Position numbers and translations under genes: made by a program | The notes under the pieces: generated by a model | The model's input: the letters and a program-made list of their open reading frames with translations, nothing else | Told to the model about the DNA's origin: nothing | Databases searched by the model: none | Part shown: in pieces, positions 56,329-64,000 of the stretch | How the letters are laid out: every line of letters begins with the position of its first letter | Position numbering within the stretch: position 1 is the first letter of the stretch | Assembly: GCF_010500615.1 (NCBI RefSeq) | Contig: NZ_JAAGNX010000001.1 | Location: 434,001-498,000 of the forward strand | Origin: Oceanipulchritudo coccoides | GTDB lineage: Bacteria; Verrucomicrobiota; Verrucomicrobiia; Opitutales; Oceanipulchritudinaceae | Direction: 5' to 3' | Length of the DNA stretch: 64,000 nt

Positions 56329-59300
56329 TGAAAGGGCGCCCTCCATTGCAGGTTCGGTATCCCGAGGAACTTCCGATTGCGATTCACCGGAAGGAGATCA
56401 TCGAGCTGATTCAATCGAACCAGGTGGTTGTCATAGCCGGCGAGACCGGATCCGGCAAGACAACGCAGATTCCCAAGATGTGCCTTGATGCCGGCTTGGC
56501 TGAGAAGGGTAAAATTGCCTGTACACAGCCGCGTCGCGTTGCCGCCTTGTCCATCTCCCGACGAATTGCCGAGGAACTGGGTGTCGATTGGGGTGCCGAA
56601 GTCGGAGCAAAAATCCGTTTCACTGACAAGACCCGGCGGGACACGCTAATTAAAGTCATGACCGACGGGATGCTCCTGACGGAAATTCAGGGCGATTCCG
56701 ATTTGCGCGAATACAGCGTGATCATTGTCGATGAGGCACACGAGCGCAGCCTGAACATTGATTTCCTGCTCGGTTACCTGAAGGAACTGTTGAAGCGTCG
56801 GCGGGACTTGAAGATCGTGATCACCTCGGCGACAATTGATACCAAGGCCTTCTCGGAGGCGTTTGACGGTGCACCGATCCTCGAAGTCAGCGGGCGCTTG
56901 TATCCCGTCGAGACAATCTATGCCCCAATCGATGAGTTGCTGGAAGAAGCGGGGGAGATGACTTATGTCGACGGGGTTGTCCGGGGAATTGAATTGATAC
57001 TCGACTGGAACCGGCCCGGGGATGTCCTCGTCTTCCTTCCCGGGGAAAAGGACATTCGAGAAGTGCGGGACATGCTTGAGAAACGCGGCTTTAACCACCT
57101 TGAGATTTTGCCCTTGTTTGGTCGCCTGTCTGGTCAGGATCAGGACAGGATTTTCAAGAGTTCCCGTTTTCGCAAAGTCATTCTATCCACTAACATTGCC
57201 GAAACTTCCATCACCATTCCGGGAATCCGTTTTGTAGTGGACAGCGGTCTCGCCCGGGTGAGCCGTTACAGCACGCATACGCATACGCGTCGCCTTCCAA
57301 TCGAGAAGGTTGCCCAGAGTTCGGCCAACCAGCGGAAGGGGCGGGCCGGCCGTCTCAGTGAAGGGGTTTGCCTGCGCCTGTACAGTGAACAGGATTTCCT
57401 GTCCCGTCCTGAATTTGGAACCCCGGAAATCCTGCGAAGTAACCTTGCCGATGTCATACTCCGGATGATCGCCTTTCGTATTGGAGATATCAGGACATTT
57501 CCGTTCATTGAACCGCCGGCGGAGCGGTCCATACGCTCGGGCTTCGAATTGCTCGTGCAGCTGGGCGCCCTGGACAAGGAACATCAGCTGACTCCGCTCG
57601 GTCGCAAGTTGGCTCATCTCCCCGCAGATCCAACTGTTGGGAGAATGCTCTTGGAGGCAAACAGGGAGGGCTGTGTCAGTGAGCTGCTTGTCATTGCGGC
57701 CGGGCTGAGTATCCAGGATCCACGGGAACGACCTATGGACCTTGCCAAGGATGCAGACGCCATGCACAGGAAGTTCCAGCATCCAGAATCTGATTTCCTG
57801 ACTCTCTTGAATATCTGGAACAGTTACCACGAGGAGATGGATCGCCTGAGCCAGAACCAGCTGCGCAAATTCTGCAAATCGCATTTTCTGTCCTATTTGC
57901 GGATGCGCGAATGGCGGGACATACATCATCAACTGGAACGGACCTTGAAGGAGGTCCGATCATTCCGTGAAAACGCGGAGCCTGCCGAGTATGACCAGAT
58001 TCACCGCGCTTTGTTGAGTGGCCTATTGTCCGGGATCGGGCAACTTGAGGAAGCCAATCATTACCGTGCCACAAGAAACCGGAAGGTCATGATTTTCCCG
58101 GGCTCAGGACTTTTCAAGAAGACTGCCCGCAAGTCTGCCAAAAAGAAGAAGCCTGATGCTGCGGAGGAAAAGAAGATTTCGTTCAAGTGGATTCTCTGCG
58201 CGGAGTTCATGGAAACAAACCGTCTCTATGCGCGGACGGTGGCCCGCATCGACCCCAATTGGATTCTACGAATTGGATCACATGTACTGACTCACAAATA
58301 CACGGAACCATTCTACGAGGAAAAGAACGAACGCGTCCTCGTCCGTGAGCGAATCCTCTTGTATGGACTGGAGGTGGCAACGAAGAAGACCGCCTACCTG
58401 CAGGTGGATGCGCGGGCCGCGACGGAGATCTTCATCAGGGAAGCCCTTGTTGAAGGGCGTCTTTTGTCCAAGGTTCCCTTCCATGAAGCAAATCAGCGCC
58501 TGCTCGAATCTGTTCGGGATCAGCAAACGCGCCTGCGGAAAGGAACCGGTTGGGCCCTTGATGAGAAATTGTATGAGTTCTATGCCCGTCGATTGGAGCG
58601 GGTTGGATCGTATGGAGACCTGAGGGCCTTTTTACGCGATCAGCATGGCGGGAAAGATGACGCGTTGCGGATTACCGAGAATGATCTTCTTCAGGAAAGT
58701 GAACTGGAGAAGGAATTGAATGCGTTTCCGGATGTAGCGGACTTGAAGGGGCTTCGTCTTGATCTGGAATACGCCTACAAACCCGGTGAAGACGAGGACG
58801 GGGCAACTCTCAAGATCCCCGTGGAGGAATTTGAATCGGTCGAACCGGGCCTGATTGACTGGGCGGTTCCCGGATACATCTGCAAGCGGGTTGAATACCT
58901 TTTGCGCAGCCTTCCAAAAGAAATGCGGAAGCAGCTATTCCCGATGGCGGACGTGTCTCAGGAGCTGGCCCTGAAGGTTTCCGCGGAGAAGGGATCGCTC
59001 GTGGAGCAGTTGACGGAGTTGTTGTGGGAGTCCCGGAAAGTCCGTGTCCGCAAGGATGATTGGTCGGATGAGGCTGTGCCAGAATACCTGCGGCCGCGCG
59101 TTGAGGTGATTGACAGGAAGAAGAAAACTGTTGCTTCCGGACGCAACTGGCAGGAAGTGAGCCAGCAATACGAGCAGGCTGTCCGCAGCAGTTTTGAAAA
59201 AGGCGAGGGAAGGGAGCAGCTCCAGATATGGAAAGACGGTCAGGCAAAATTTGAAGCAGATCGCGTTCATCCTGATTCGTTCCCCGACTTGCCGCTGGAA

Positions 59301-60095
59301 ATTGTTCTTGGGGACATTGCCGGGCTGCCGGTGAAAGCCTTTCCCGGGCTTGAATCCGGAAAGAACGGAGTGGCCCTGAAACTGTATCCGGATTTGGCTA
59401 CAGCATCACGAGCAACTCGAAAGGGATTTCCGGAATTATGTGCTGAAGGACTTGGCCGCGACCTTGGCTGGCTGGAGCGTGATTTGCAAAAGGAGGTCAA
59501 ACGTGTCGCCCTTGGCTTTTCTTTCCTGATGGATTCAAAAGCCCTCGCTGCCGATTCCTTGTCATTGATTACCCGGGACTTGCTGGCCTTTGCCGAGCCG
59601 CTTCCCCTGCAACGGGACAAGGTTGAAAGAGTCATTGCCCAGGCCCGTGGAAAGATGAAGGGTCTCGTCCCGCGATATGTCGATTTGCTCGAAACCATAA
59701 TCGGGAAGCGCGATAAGGTTCTCCGGCTATTGCAGACGTCTTCACCGTGGGAAATTGAACTGAATGCGCTTGTTCATCCAAAGTTTCTCCGTGAACTCAA
59801 TCTGGCTCGGCTACATCAGTACCCGCGCTATCTGGAAGCGCTTACGCTGAGGATTCAACGGGCCCGCCAGAATCCCGCCAAGGATGCGGAAAAAGCCAAG
59901 CCCCTGATCCGCTTTATCCAGCGTTATCAAACCTTGAAGGCTCCAGCGTTGGAGAAACGCCACCTGCGTTGGCTTCTTGAGGAATTCAAGGTACAGGTTT
60001 TCGCCCAGGAGCTTGGGACATCCGACAAGGTCTCAAGCAAGATTATCGAGAGCGCATTTCGGGCTCTCGAGGATCAGGCGGGGCGCAAGGCGTAG
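56328..60095 (+). CDS. hrpA: HrpA-type ATP-dependent RNA helicase (DEAH family)
   Basis: Large DEAH helicase, 1255 residues. Motif I is GETGSGKTT at 38-46 and the DEAH box is D135-E-A-H138 in VIIVDEAHERS. Then come STNIAETSITIPGIRFVVDSG, QRKGRAGRLSEGVCLRLYS (motif VI), an OB-fold region and a long C-terminal half of the DUF3418 type. Full-length HrpA has this layout and acts in ribosome-associated RNA remodelling. The ATG at 56328 overlaps the tgpA-like stop. The 3' end overlaps the converging rlmB-like gene by 22 bases. Confidence 0.92.
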   Translation: MKGRPPLQVRYPEELPIAIHRKEIIELIQSNQVVVIAGETGSGKTTQIPKMCLDAGLAEKGKIACTQPRRVAALSISRRIAEELGVDWGAEVGAKIRFTDKTRRDTLIKVMTDGMLLTEIQGDSDLREYSVIIVDEAHERSLNIDFLLGYLKELLKRRRDLKIVITSATIDTKAFSEAFDGAPILEVSGRLYPVETIYAPIDELLEEAGEMTYVDGVVRGIELILDWNRPGDVLVFLPGEKDIREVRDMLEKRGFNHLEILPLFGRLSGQDQDRIFKSSRFRKVILSTNIAETSITIPGIRFVVDSGLARVSRYSTHTHTRRLPIEKVAQSSANQRKGRAGRLSEGVCLRLYSEQDFLSRPEFGTPEILRSNLADVILRMIAFRIGDIRTFPFIEPPAERSIRSGFELLVQLGALDKEHQLTPLGRKLAHLPADPTVGRMLLEANREGCVSELLVIAAGLSIQDPRERPMDLAKDADAMHRKFQHPESDFLTLLNIWNSYHEEMDRLSQNQLRKFCKSHFLSYLRMREWRDIHHQLERTLKEVRSFRENAEPAEYDQIHRALLSGLLSGIGQLEEANHYRATRNRKVMIFPGSGLFKKTARKSAKKKKPDAAEEKKISFKWILCAEFMETNRLYARTVARIDPNWILRIGSHVLTHKYTEPFYEEKNERVLVRERILLYGLEVATKKTAYLQVDARAATEIFIREALVEGRLLSKVPFHEANQRLLESVRDQQTRLRKGTGWALDEKLYEFYARRLERVGSYGDLRAFLRDQHGGKDDALRITENDLLQESELEKELNAFPDVADLKGLRLDLEYAYKPGEDEDGATLKIPVEEFESVEPGLIDWAVPGYICKRVEYLLRSLPKEMRKQLFPMADVSQELALKVSAEKGSLVEQLTELLWESRKVRVRKDDWSDEAVPEYLRPRVEVIDRKKKTVASGRNWQEVSQQYEQAVRSSFEKGEGREQLQIWKDGQAKFEADRVHPDSFPDLPLEIVLGDIAGLPVKAFPGLESGKNGVALKLYPDLATASRATRKGFPELCAEGLGRDLGWLERDLQKEVKRVALGFSFLMDSKALAADSLSLITRDLLAFAEPLPLQRDKVERVIAQARGKMKGLVPRYVDLLETIIGKRDKVLRLLQTSSPWEIELNALVHPKFLRELNLARLHQYPRYLEALTLRIQRARQNPAKDAEKAKPLIRFIQRYQTLKAPALEKRHLRWLLEEFKVQVFAQELGTSDKVSSKIIESAFRALEDQAGRKA

Positions 60096-60817
60096 AGGGT
60101 AATTGACGCCGCGACCGACGCATTGAGGGAATTGATCTTCCCGCTCTGGGGAATGGCCAGCGTTGCCGTTGCATGGTTGAGGATGAACTGGCCGACGCCC
60201 TTATCTTCGCCGCCGATCACCACCAGCAGGGGATTGTGCGTATCCTTGGCAAACTCCTCCAGCTGAACGGAGCCTTTTGCATCCAAAGCAGCCACGCAGT
60301 AACCGGCATCAAGTGCCTTCTGGACGTAAGTGACCGAATTGCAGTCCCGGGCAATGTTCAGGAATTCAACTGAACCCGCCGAGACCTTGGCCACGGATGG
60401 ATAAACCTCGGGAACACCTTTTGTGGGTAGAAGAATGTGATGGAACCCAAAGACTTCTGCTGACCGGAGGATGGCACCCACATTGTGGGGGTCTTCAACA
60501 TTATCCAGGAGAAGGACGCGCTCCGCTGCCAGACATTCCGTGTGGGTCACGTACGGATAGCGATCCACTTTCATGACCACGTTCTGGTGTTCGGTGGAAG
60601 CACTCAACTGGTGTAGCCGGCCCTTGTCGGTCAGGTTGACGCGAATGTCCCGCTCATCCAGTAGCCGACGCAGTGTCTTCAGCCTCGCGCTATTGGCCGT
60701 TAGCTCATTGATGAAGGCCTCGTGTACTTTGCGCCGTCCGGCGCGCAGGCATTCAAAGGCCGGATTCAGGCCGTAGAGATATTCAGTCGAGGAGGATTTT
60801 TGCACAGCTTCTTTCAA
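60074..60817 (-). CDS. rlmB: SpoU-family rRNA 2'-O-methyltransferase (RlmB-like)
   Basis: AdoMet-dependent ribose methyltransferase, 247 residues. An N-terminal substrate-binding domain (EYLYGLNPAFECLRAGRRKVHEAFI) is joined to a SPOUT knot with LLDNVEDPHNVGAILRSAEVFGFHHILLP, GGEDKGVGQFILNHATATLAIPQSGKINSLNASVAASITLY. These are the family motifs for modification of 23S G2251; a closely related tRNA or rRNA target is possible. The start directly follows the purM stop. Confidence 0.87.
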   Translation of the reverse strand: MKEAVQKSSSTEYLYGLNPAFECLRAGRRKVHEAFINELTANSARLKTLRRLLDERDIRVNLTDKGRLHQLSASTEHQNVVMKVDRYPYVTHTECLAAERVLLLDNVEDPHNVGAILRSAEVFGFHHILLPTKGVPEVYPSVAKVSAGSVEFLNIARDCNSVTYVQKALDAGYCVAALDAKGSVQLEEFAKDTHNPLLVVIGGEDKGVGQFILNHATATLAIPQSGKINSLNASVAASITLYALRPA

Positions 60818-61900
60818 TTAGCGGTTCAATTCAACGGAACCATCACCCTTGATGACTTCCCCAACGATCACAGCCTTGTGTTTGTGCTTACCGGCCAGCT
60901 TGACAATGTTTGCCGCGACATCCGGCGAAACCGCCAGCACCATGCCGATGCCCATGTTGAAAACCTCGTAGGCTTCCTCAAAATCGACTTTCCCCCCGGA
61001 AACCATGGTCTGGAAAACCGGTAAGGGCTTCCATGATTTGGTATTGATAATGGCACTACAATTTTCCGGGAGAATCCGCGGGACATTTCCCGTGAAGCCT
61101 CCACCGGTGATGTGAGCCGCGCCGAAAATGGCGTTACCACGCCTTTTCGAGGCCTGTGATCCCTTGTTGTACTTCTTGAACGCCTCCAACAGGAAGCCAC
61201 TGTAATTGACATGGGCCTGCATCAAGGCATTGCCCACTTTCGAGCGAAAACCGGGCAAGGTATCCTCCGGCTTCAGCTTCATGTCCTTGAAGAGGATTTT
61301 CCGGGCAAGGGAAAAGCCGTTTGTGTGCAGGCCGCTGGAGGCAAGGCCGACGAGCACGTCTCCCGGGCGGATTGCCTTGCCGGTGAGGATCCTCGGCTTG
61401 TCAACGACACCAACAATGGTCCCGACGAGGTCGCACTCACCGTTGTTGTAGACGCCCGGCAGCTCGGCGGTTTCTCCCCCCACGAGGGCAATGTTGGAAG
61501 CCTTGCAGGCCTTGGCCAATCCCTTCATCAGGGTGACATAATTCCTGTCAAGCTGGCCGGTGGCGTAGTAATCGAGAAAGTAAAGGGGTTCCGCGCCACA
61601 CACGGCAATGTCGTTGGCGCAATGGTTGACGATGTCCGCGCCGAGGTTGCTGTAGTTGCCGACAATCCGGGCCGCGGTCACTTTCGTGCCAACGCTGTCC
61701 GTGCTGCTGACCAACACAGGGTGCTTGCAACGCGTCTTCGAAATATCAAAAAACCCACCAAAGCCCCCGATGGAACCCAAGGACTCCGGACGGCTTGCTT
61801 GCTTGAGCCATGGTTTGACGCTTCCCAGGAGTTTGTCAGCCAATGCGATGTCCACGCCGGCCTCGGCGTAGGCTTTCTTTTTGCTCTGTTTCTTAGACAT
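60818..61900 (-). CDS. purM: Phosphoribosylformylglycinamidine cyclo-ligase (AIR synthetase)
   Basis: Fifth step of purine synthesis. The 360-residue protein shows YAEAGVDIALADKLL, the nucleotide motif HPVLVSSTDSVGTKVTAA, GADIVNHCANDIAVCGAEPLYFLDY, ALVGGETAELPGVY, LASSGLHTNGFSLAR and AHITGGGFTGNVPRIL. The ATG at 61898-61900 is preferred because the upstream in-frame extension lies inside purF. Its start overlaps the purF stop by 8 bases, indicating coupled translation. Confidence 0.95.
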   Translation of the reverse strand: MSKKQSKKKAYAEAGVDIALADKLLGSVKPWLKQASRPESLGSIGGFGGFFDISKTRCKHPVLVSSTDSVGTKVTAARIVGNYSNLGADIVNHCANDIAVCGAEPLYFLDYYATGQLDRNYVTLMKGLAKACKASNIALVGGETAELPGVYNNGECDLVGTIVGVVDKPRILTGKAIRPGDVLVGLASSGLHTNGFSLARKILFKDMKLKPEDTLPGFRSKVGNALMQAHVNYSGFLLEAFKKYNKGSQASKRRGNAIFGAAHITGGGFTGNVPRILPENCSAIINTKSWKPLPVFQTMVSGGKVDFEEAYEVFNMGIGMVLAVSPDVAANIVKLAGKHKHKAVIVGEVIKGDGSVELNR

Positions 61901-63815
61901 CGTAACTGCGACCGGAGCGGTTTTCGTAGTATTGAATGAAGGCTTGATTGGCGATCTGGATGCCGCCGGCCGTCGGGTAATTGCCGGAGAAGTACCAGTC
62001 TCCCGTGTTTCCGGGTGTGGAAGCGTGCAGGTTCTCAATCGTCTGGTAGAGAATGACCAACCGTCCCTTCCACGGGATATCCTGTGGGTAAAGCAGTTCC
62101 GCGATCTTGGTGGAGATATCCTCAGGGGAAAAGGAAGCGTAGATTTCCTTCACCCGGTTTACCTGTTCCTCCTTCGGTTTCTTCAACTCCTCGAGACAGG
62201 CCTGGTAGACTTCTTCAATGCGCTTACCGGCCCCCCGGTCTTTCAAAAGGGCAATTGCGGCTTGGAAGGCGATGAATTTACCCAGCTCGCTCATGTCGAT
62301 CCCGTAACAATCGGGATAACGGATCTGGGGAGCAGTGGAAGCGACAATGATTGCTTTGGGATTTGTCCGGGAAAGAATCTTGATAATGGACTGGCGCAGG
62401 GTTGTCCCGCGAACGATAGAATCATCCAGAACGACCAGGTTGTCCTTGGGCTCCACAACATCATAGGTGATATCGTAAACGTGTGAGACCATCTTGCTCC
62501 GGCCCTTTTCCTGCGAGATAAAGGTCCGCAATTTAATATCCTTATGAGCGATTTTTTCCGCCCTCGGCCAATTATTGAGGATTAAATCGTCAAGCATGGA
62601 CTCGTCCAGGGAACCATCGGCGTGAGCCTCGAGGATTTTTTCCTTCACGGTTGTGCGGCGATACATGCGCAGGGCATGAAGCAGGCCATAACTTGCCGTT
62701 TCCGCCGTATTCGGGATATAGGAGAATACCGCGTCCTCAAGATTGTAATCAATCTCCTCCAGAATCTGTGGACAGAGGGCGCCGCCAAGGCGTTTCCGTT
62801 CAGTGTAGATATCAGGGTCATTTCCGCGGGAAAAATAGATCCGTTCGAAAGTGCATGAGCTCCGTGGTGCGGGATTAGCGAAGGAATCGACGCGTACCTC
62901 CCCATCATTCTTCATGGAAACAACGTGGCCCGGCGGGACTTCCTGGATGGCATCCTTTTCCTTGTCAAAGGCAGTCATGAGTGGCACGCGCTCAGAGGCG
63001 AATGCGATCACCTCGTCATCCTCAAAATAATGGACCGGGCGAATCCCGTGTGGATCCCGCATGACAAAGGCATCTCCGTTGCCAACCAGGCCAGCCAGCG
63101 CGTATCCGCCATCCCAGACGCTGGCGCTTTTGCGGAGAATCCGAACAAGGTCCAGCTCATCGGAAATGACCTCCGGGATCTTTGAACCCGGCAAATTCGA
63201 GTTATCCCGCATCTTGTGGTAGATGGCATCGTGGGCCTCATCGAGATGGAACCCGATTTCCTCGAGGATGGTTTGCGTATCCGTGTCGAAAATCGGATGC
63301 TGGCCGCGATTGATGAGAATCCGGTTGAGCTCGGCCGTATTGGTCATGTTGAAGTTCCCGCAGACCATCAGGTTACGGGTGGGCCAATTGCTGCGCCGGA
63401 AATACGGGTGACAGGAGCTCTCCGTGAAATTCCCGGAAGTCCCGTACCGCAAGTGCCCGACCAGCACTTCGCCGCCGAAGTCAAAATGCGCCTTCACCGA
63501 ATCGGTATATTCCGGGAGAATAATTCCTTTCCGGACCAGTTTGTCATACTTTTTGAGCGGTTTTTTAAAGAGCCTCCCGAGTGAGTTTTCCTTCAGGACC
63601 CGTTCACGGTGCATGTAGCTTTGCCCGTGGGGCATGTTGAGCTTCACGCAGCCGATTCCTGCCCCGTCCTGGCCACGGTTATGTTGTTTCTCCATGAGGA
63701 GGAACAGCTTGCTGAATCCGTACAGGGGTGATCCGTACTTTTCCTGGTAATAGCCTAGAGGCTTTTTAAGCCGTATCAGGGCGATTCCACATTCGTGTTT
63801 TATCAGTTCACTCAT
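61893..63815 (-). CDS. purF: Amidophosphoribosyltransferase, long form
   Basis: First committed step of purine synthesis, which moves ammonia from glutamine onto PRPP. The 640-residue protein is longer than the usual about 470-500. Read from the ATG at 63813-63815, it has the class II glutaminase start with Cys9 (HECGIALIRL), so an 8-residue propeptide would have to be removed, as in other PurF proteins. The PRPP loop is VVLDDSIVRGTTLRQSIIK. The C-terminal extension of about 100 residues includes GDWYFSGNYPTAGGIQIANQAF. A TTG start 51 bases upstream is possible but less likely. The neighbouring gene is divergent purL. Confidence 0.9.
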   Translation of the reverse strand: MSELIKHECGIALIRLKKPLGYYQEKYGSPLYGFSKLFLLMEKQHNRGQDGAGIGCVKLNMPHGQSYMHRERVLKENSLGRLFKKPLKKYDKLVRKGIILPEYTDSVKAHFDFGGEVLVGHLRYGTSGNFTESSCHPYFRRSNWPTRNLMVCGNFNMTNTAELNRILINRGQHPIFDTDTQTILEEIGFHLDEAHDAIYHKMRDNSNLPGSKIPEVISDELDLVRILRKSASVWDGGYALAGLVGNGDAFVMRDPHGIRPVHYFEDDEVIAFASERVPLMTAFDKEKDAIQEVPPGHVVSMKNDGEVRVDSFANPAPRSSCTFERIYFSRGNDPDIYTERKRLGGALCPQILEEIDYNLEDAVFSYIPNTAETASYGLLHALRMYRRTTVKEKILEAHADGSLDESMLDDLILNNWPRAEKIAHKDIKLRTFISQEKGRSKMVSHVYDITYDVVEPKDNLVVLDDSIVRGTTLRQSIIKILSRTNPKAIIVASTAPQIRYPDCYGIDMSELGKFIAFQAAIALLKDRGAGKRIEEVYQACLEELKKPKEEQVNRVKEIYASFSPEDISTKIAELLYPQDIPWKGRLVILYQTIENLHASTPGNTGDWYFSGNYPTAGGIQIANQAFIQYYENRSGRSYDV

Positions 63816-63934
63816 CGGGTGCCGGAAAATCGACTGCACGGTGTAGGACTCATTCTCATAGGGCAAATCTTTTGTCGGCTTTTAGTCGGGATTGAGGGTT
63901 GCAGTTCACCGAATGCTGGGTCATCTCAAATTGC

Positions 63935-64000
63935 ATGATCAGGCGAGTTTACGTGGAAAAGCGGGAGGAATTCCGTCAAGAAGCCAGGGCCCTGCGCGAC
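63935..64000 (+). CDS. purL: Phosphoribosylformylglycinamidine synthase (partial, N-terminus only)
   Basis: The last 66 bases of the window encode an open 22-residue start, MIRRVYVEKREEFRQEARAL followed by RD, which runs off the edge. This matches the N-terminus of the single-chain FGAM synthase seen in Clostridia and Bacteroidetes (typically RRVFVEKKPGFDVEA). Its divergent placement against purF-purM, separated by 119 bases, supports the call. That gap should hold both promoters; none stands out. Only the first residues can be judged. Confidence 0.72.
   Translation, partial: MIRRVYVEKREEFRQEARALRD

Overview
The window is 64 kb of dense bacterial chromosome. It holds about 46 protein genes (two cut by the window edges, one broken by a stop codon) and no rRNA, tRNA or CRISPR array that I can see. 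No stretch longer than about 200 bases lacks a gene. The gene set points to the PVC group, most likely Verrucomicrobiota of an Opitutae-like lineage. The evidence is a Minf_1886-family gene, a DUF2851 gene, a large prepilin-like protein resembling Verru_Chthon cassette proteins, and a nusA-infB-rbfA-nrnA-truB-ribF order. That placement is inference from gene content; no marker tree could be built.

Layout. 1-8.0 kb (minus): sucA-sucB for 2-oxoglutarate dehydrogenase, then a CBS/DRTGG family II pyrophosphatase with RNase R. 8.1-24.1 kb (plus): DUF2851, then the transcription/translation block nusA-infB-rbfA-nrnA-truB-ribF, a coiled-coil exported protein, an inositol-phosphatase-like gene, a branched-chain aminotransferase, and a protein-arginine-kinase/Clp block (mcsA-mcsB-clpC) followed by a double-ACT protein. 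24.2-31.1 kb (minus): a five-gene operon of circularly permuted ATP-grasp, alpha-E and transglutaminase genes with duplicated modules. It looks like a peptide-ligase/peptidase system whose product is unknown, and it is the strongest candidate for undescribed biology here. 31.2-41.5 kb: an EF-G-like GTPase, a fumarylacetoacetase-family protein, a pyrimidine-nucleoside-phosphorylase homologue with an altered phosphate loop, trpE, glmS, glgC and dinB. 41.5-49.4 kb (minus): prepilin-like protein, M16 protease, Minf_1886 protein, MutS. 49.4-51.5 kb: a small accessory island with two ORF6N genes (one interrupted) flanking an alpha/beta hydrolase; each ORF6N copy carries a palindrome inside its coding sequence, and one arm pair differs between copies by a compensating change. 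51.5-60.1 kb (plus): tsaD, hisI, DUF58, TgpA-type transglutaminase, HrpA-type helicase. 60.1-64 kb: rlmB-like methyltransferase, purM and purF (minus), and the first 22 codons of a divergent purL.

Several start codons (nusA, mcsA, the phosphorylase homologue, glgC) have no Shine-Dalgarno sequence and a -10-like hexamer 3 to 6 bases upstream, which suggests leaderless transcripts. Two good intrinsic terminators (9.46 and 31.19 kb) and one bidirectional candidate (24.11 kb) mark transcription-unit ends. Function calls rest on recognising family motifs by eye; no database search was run.
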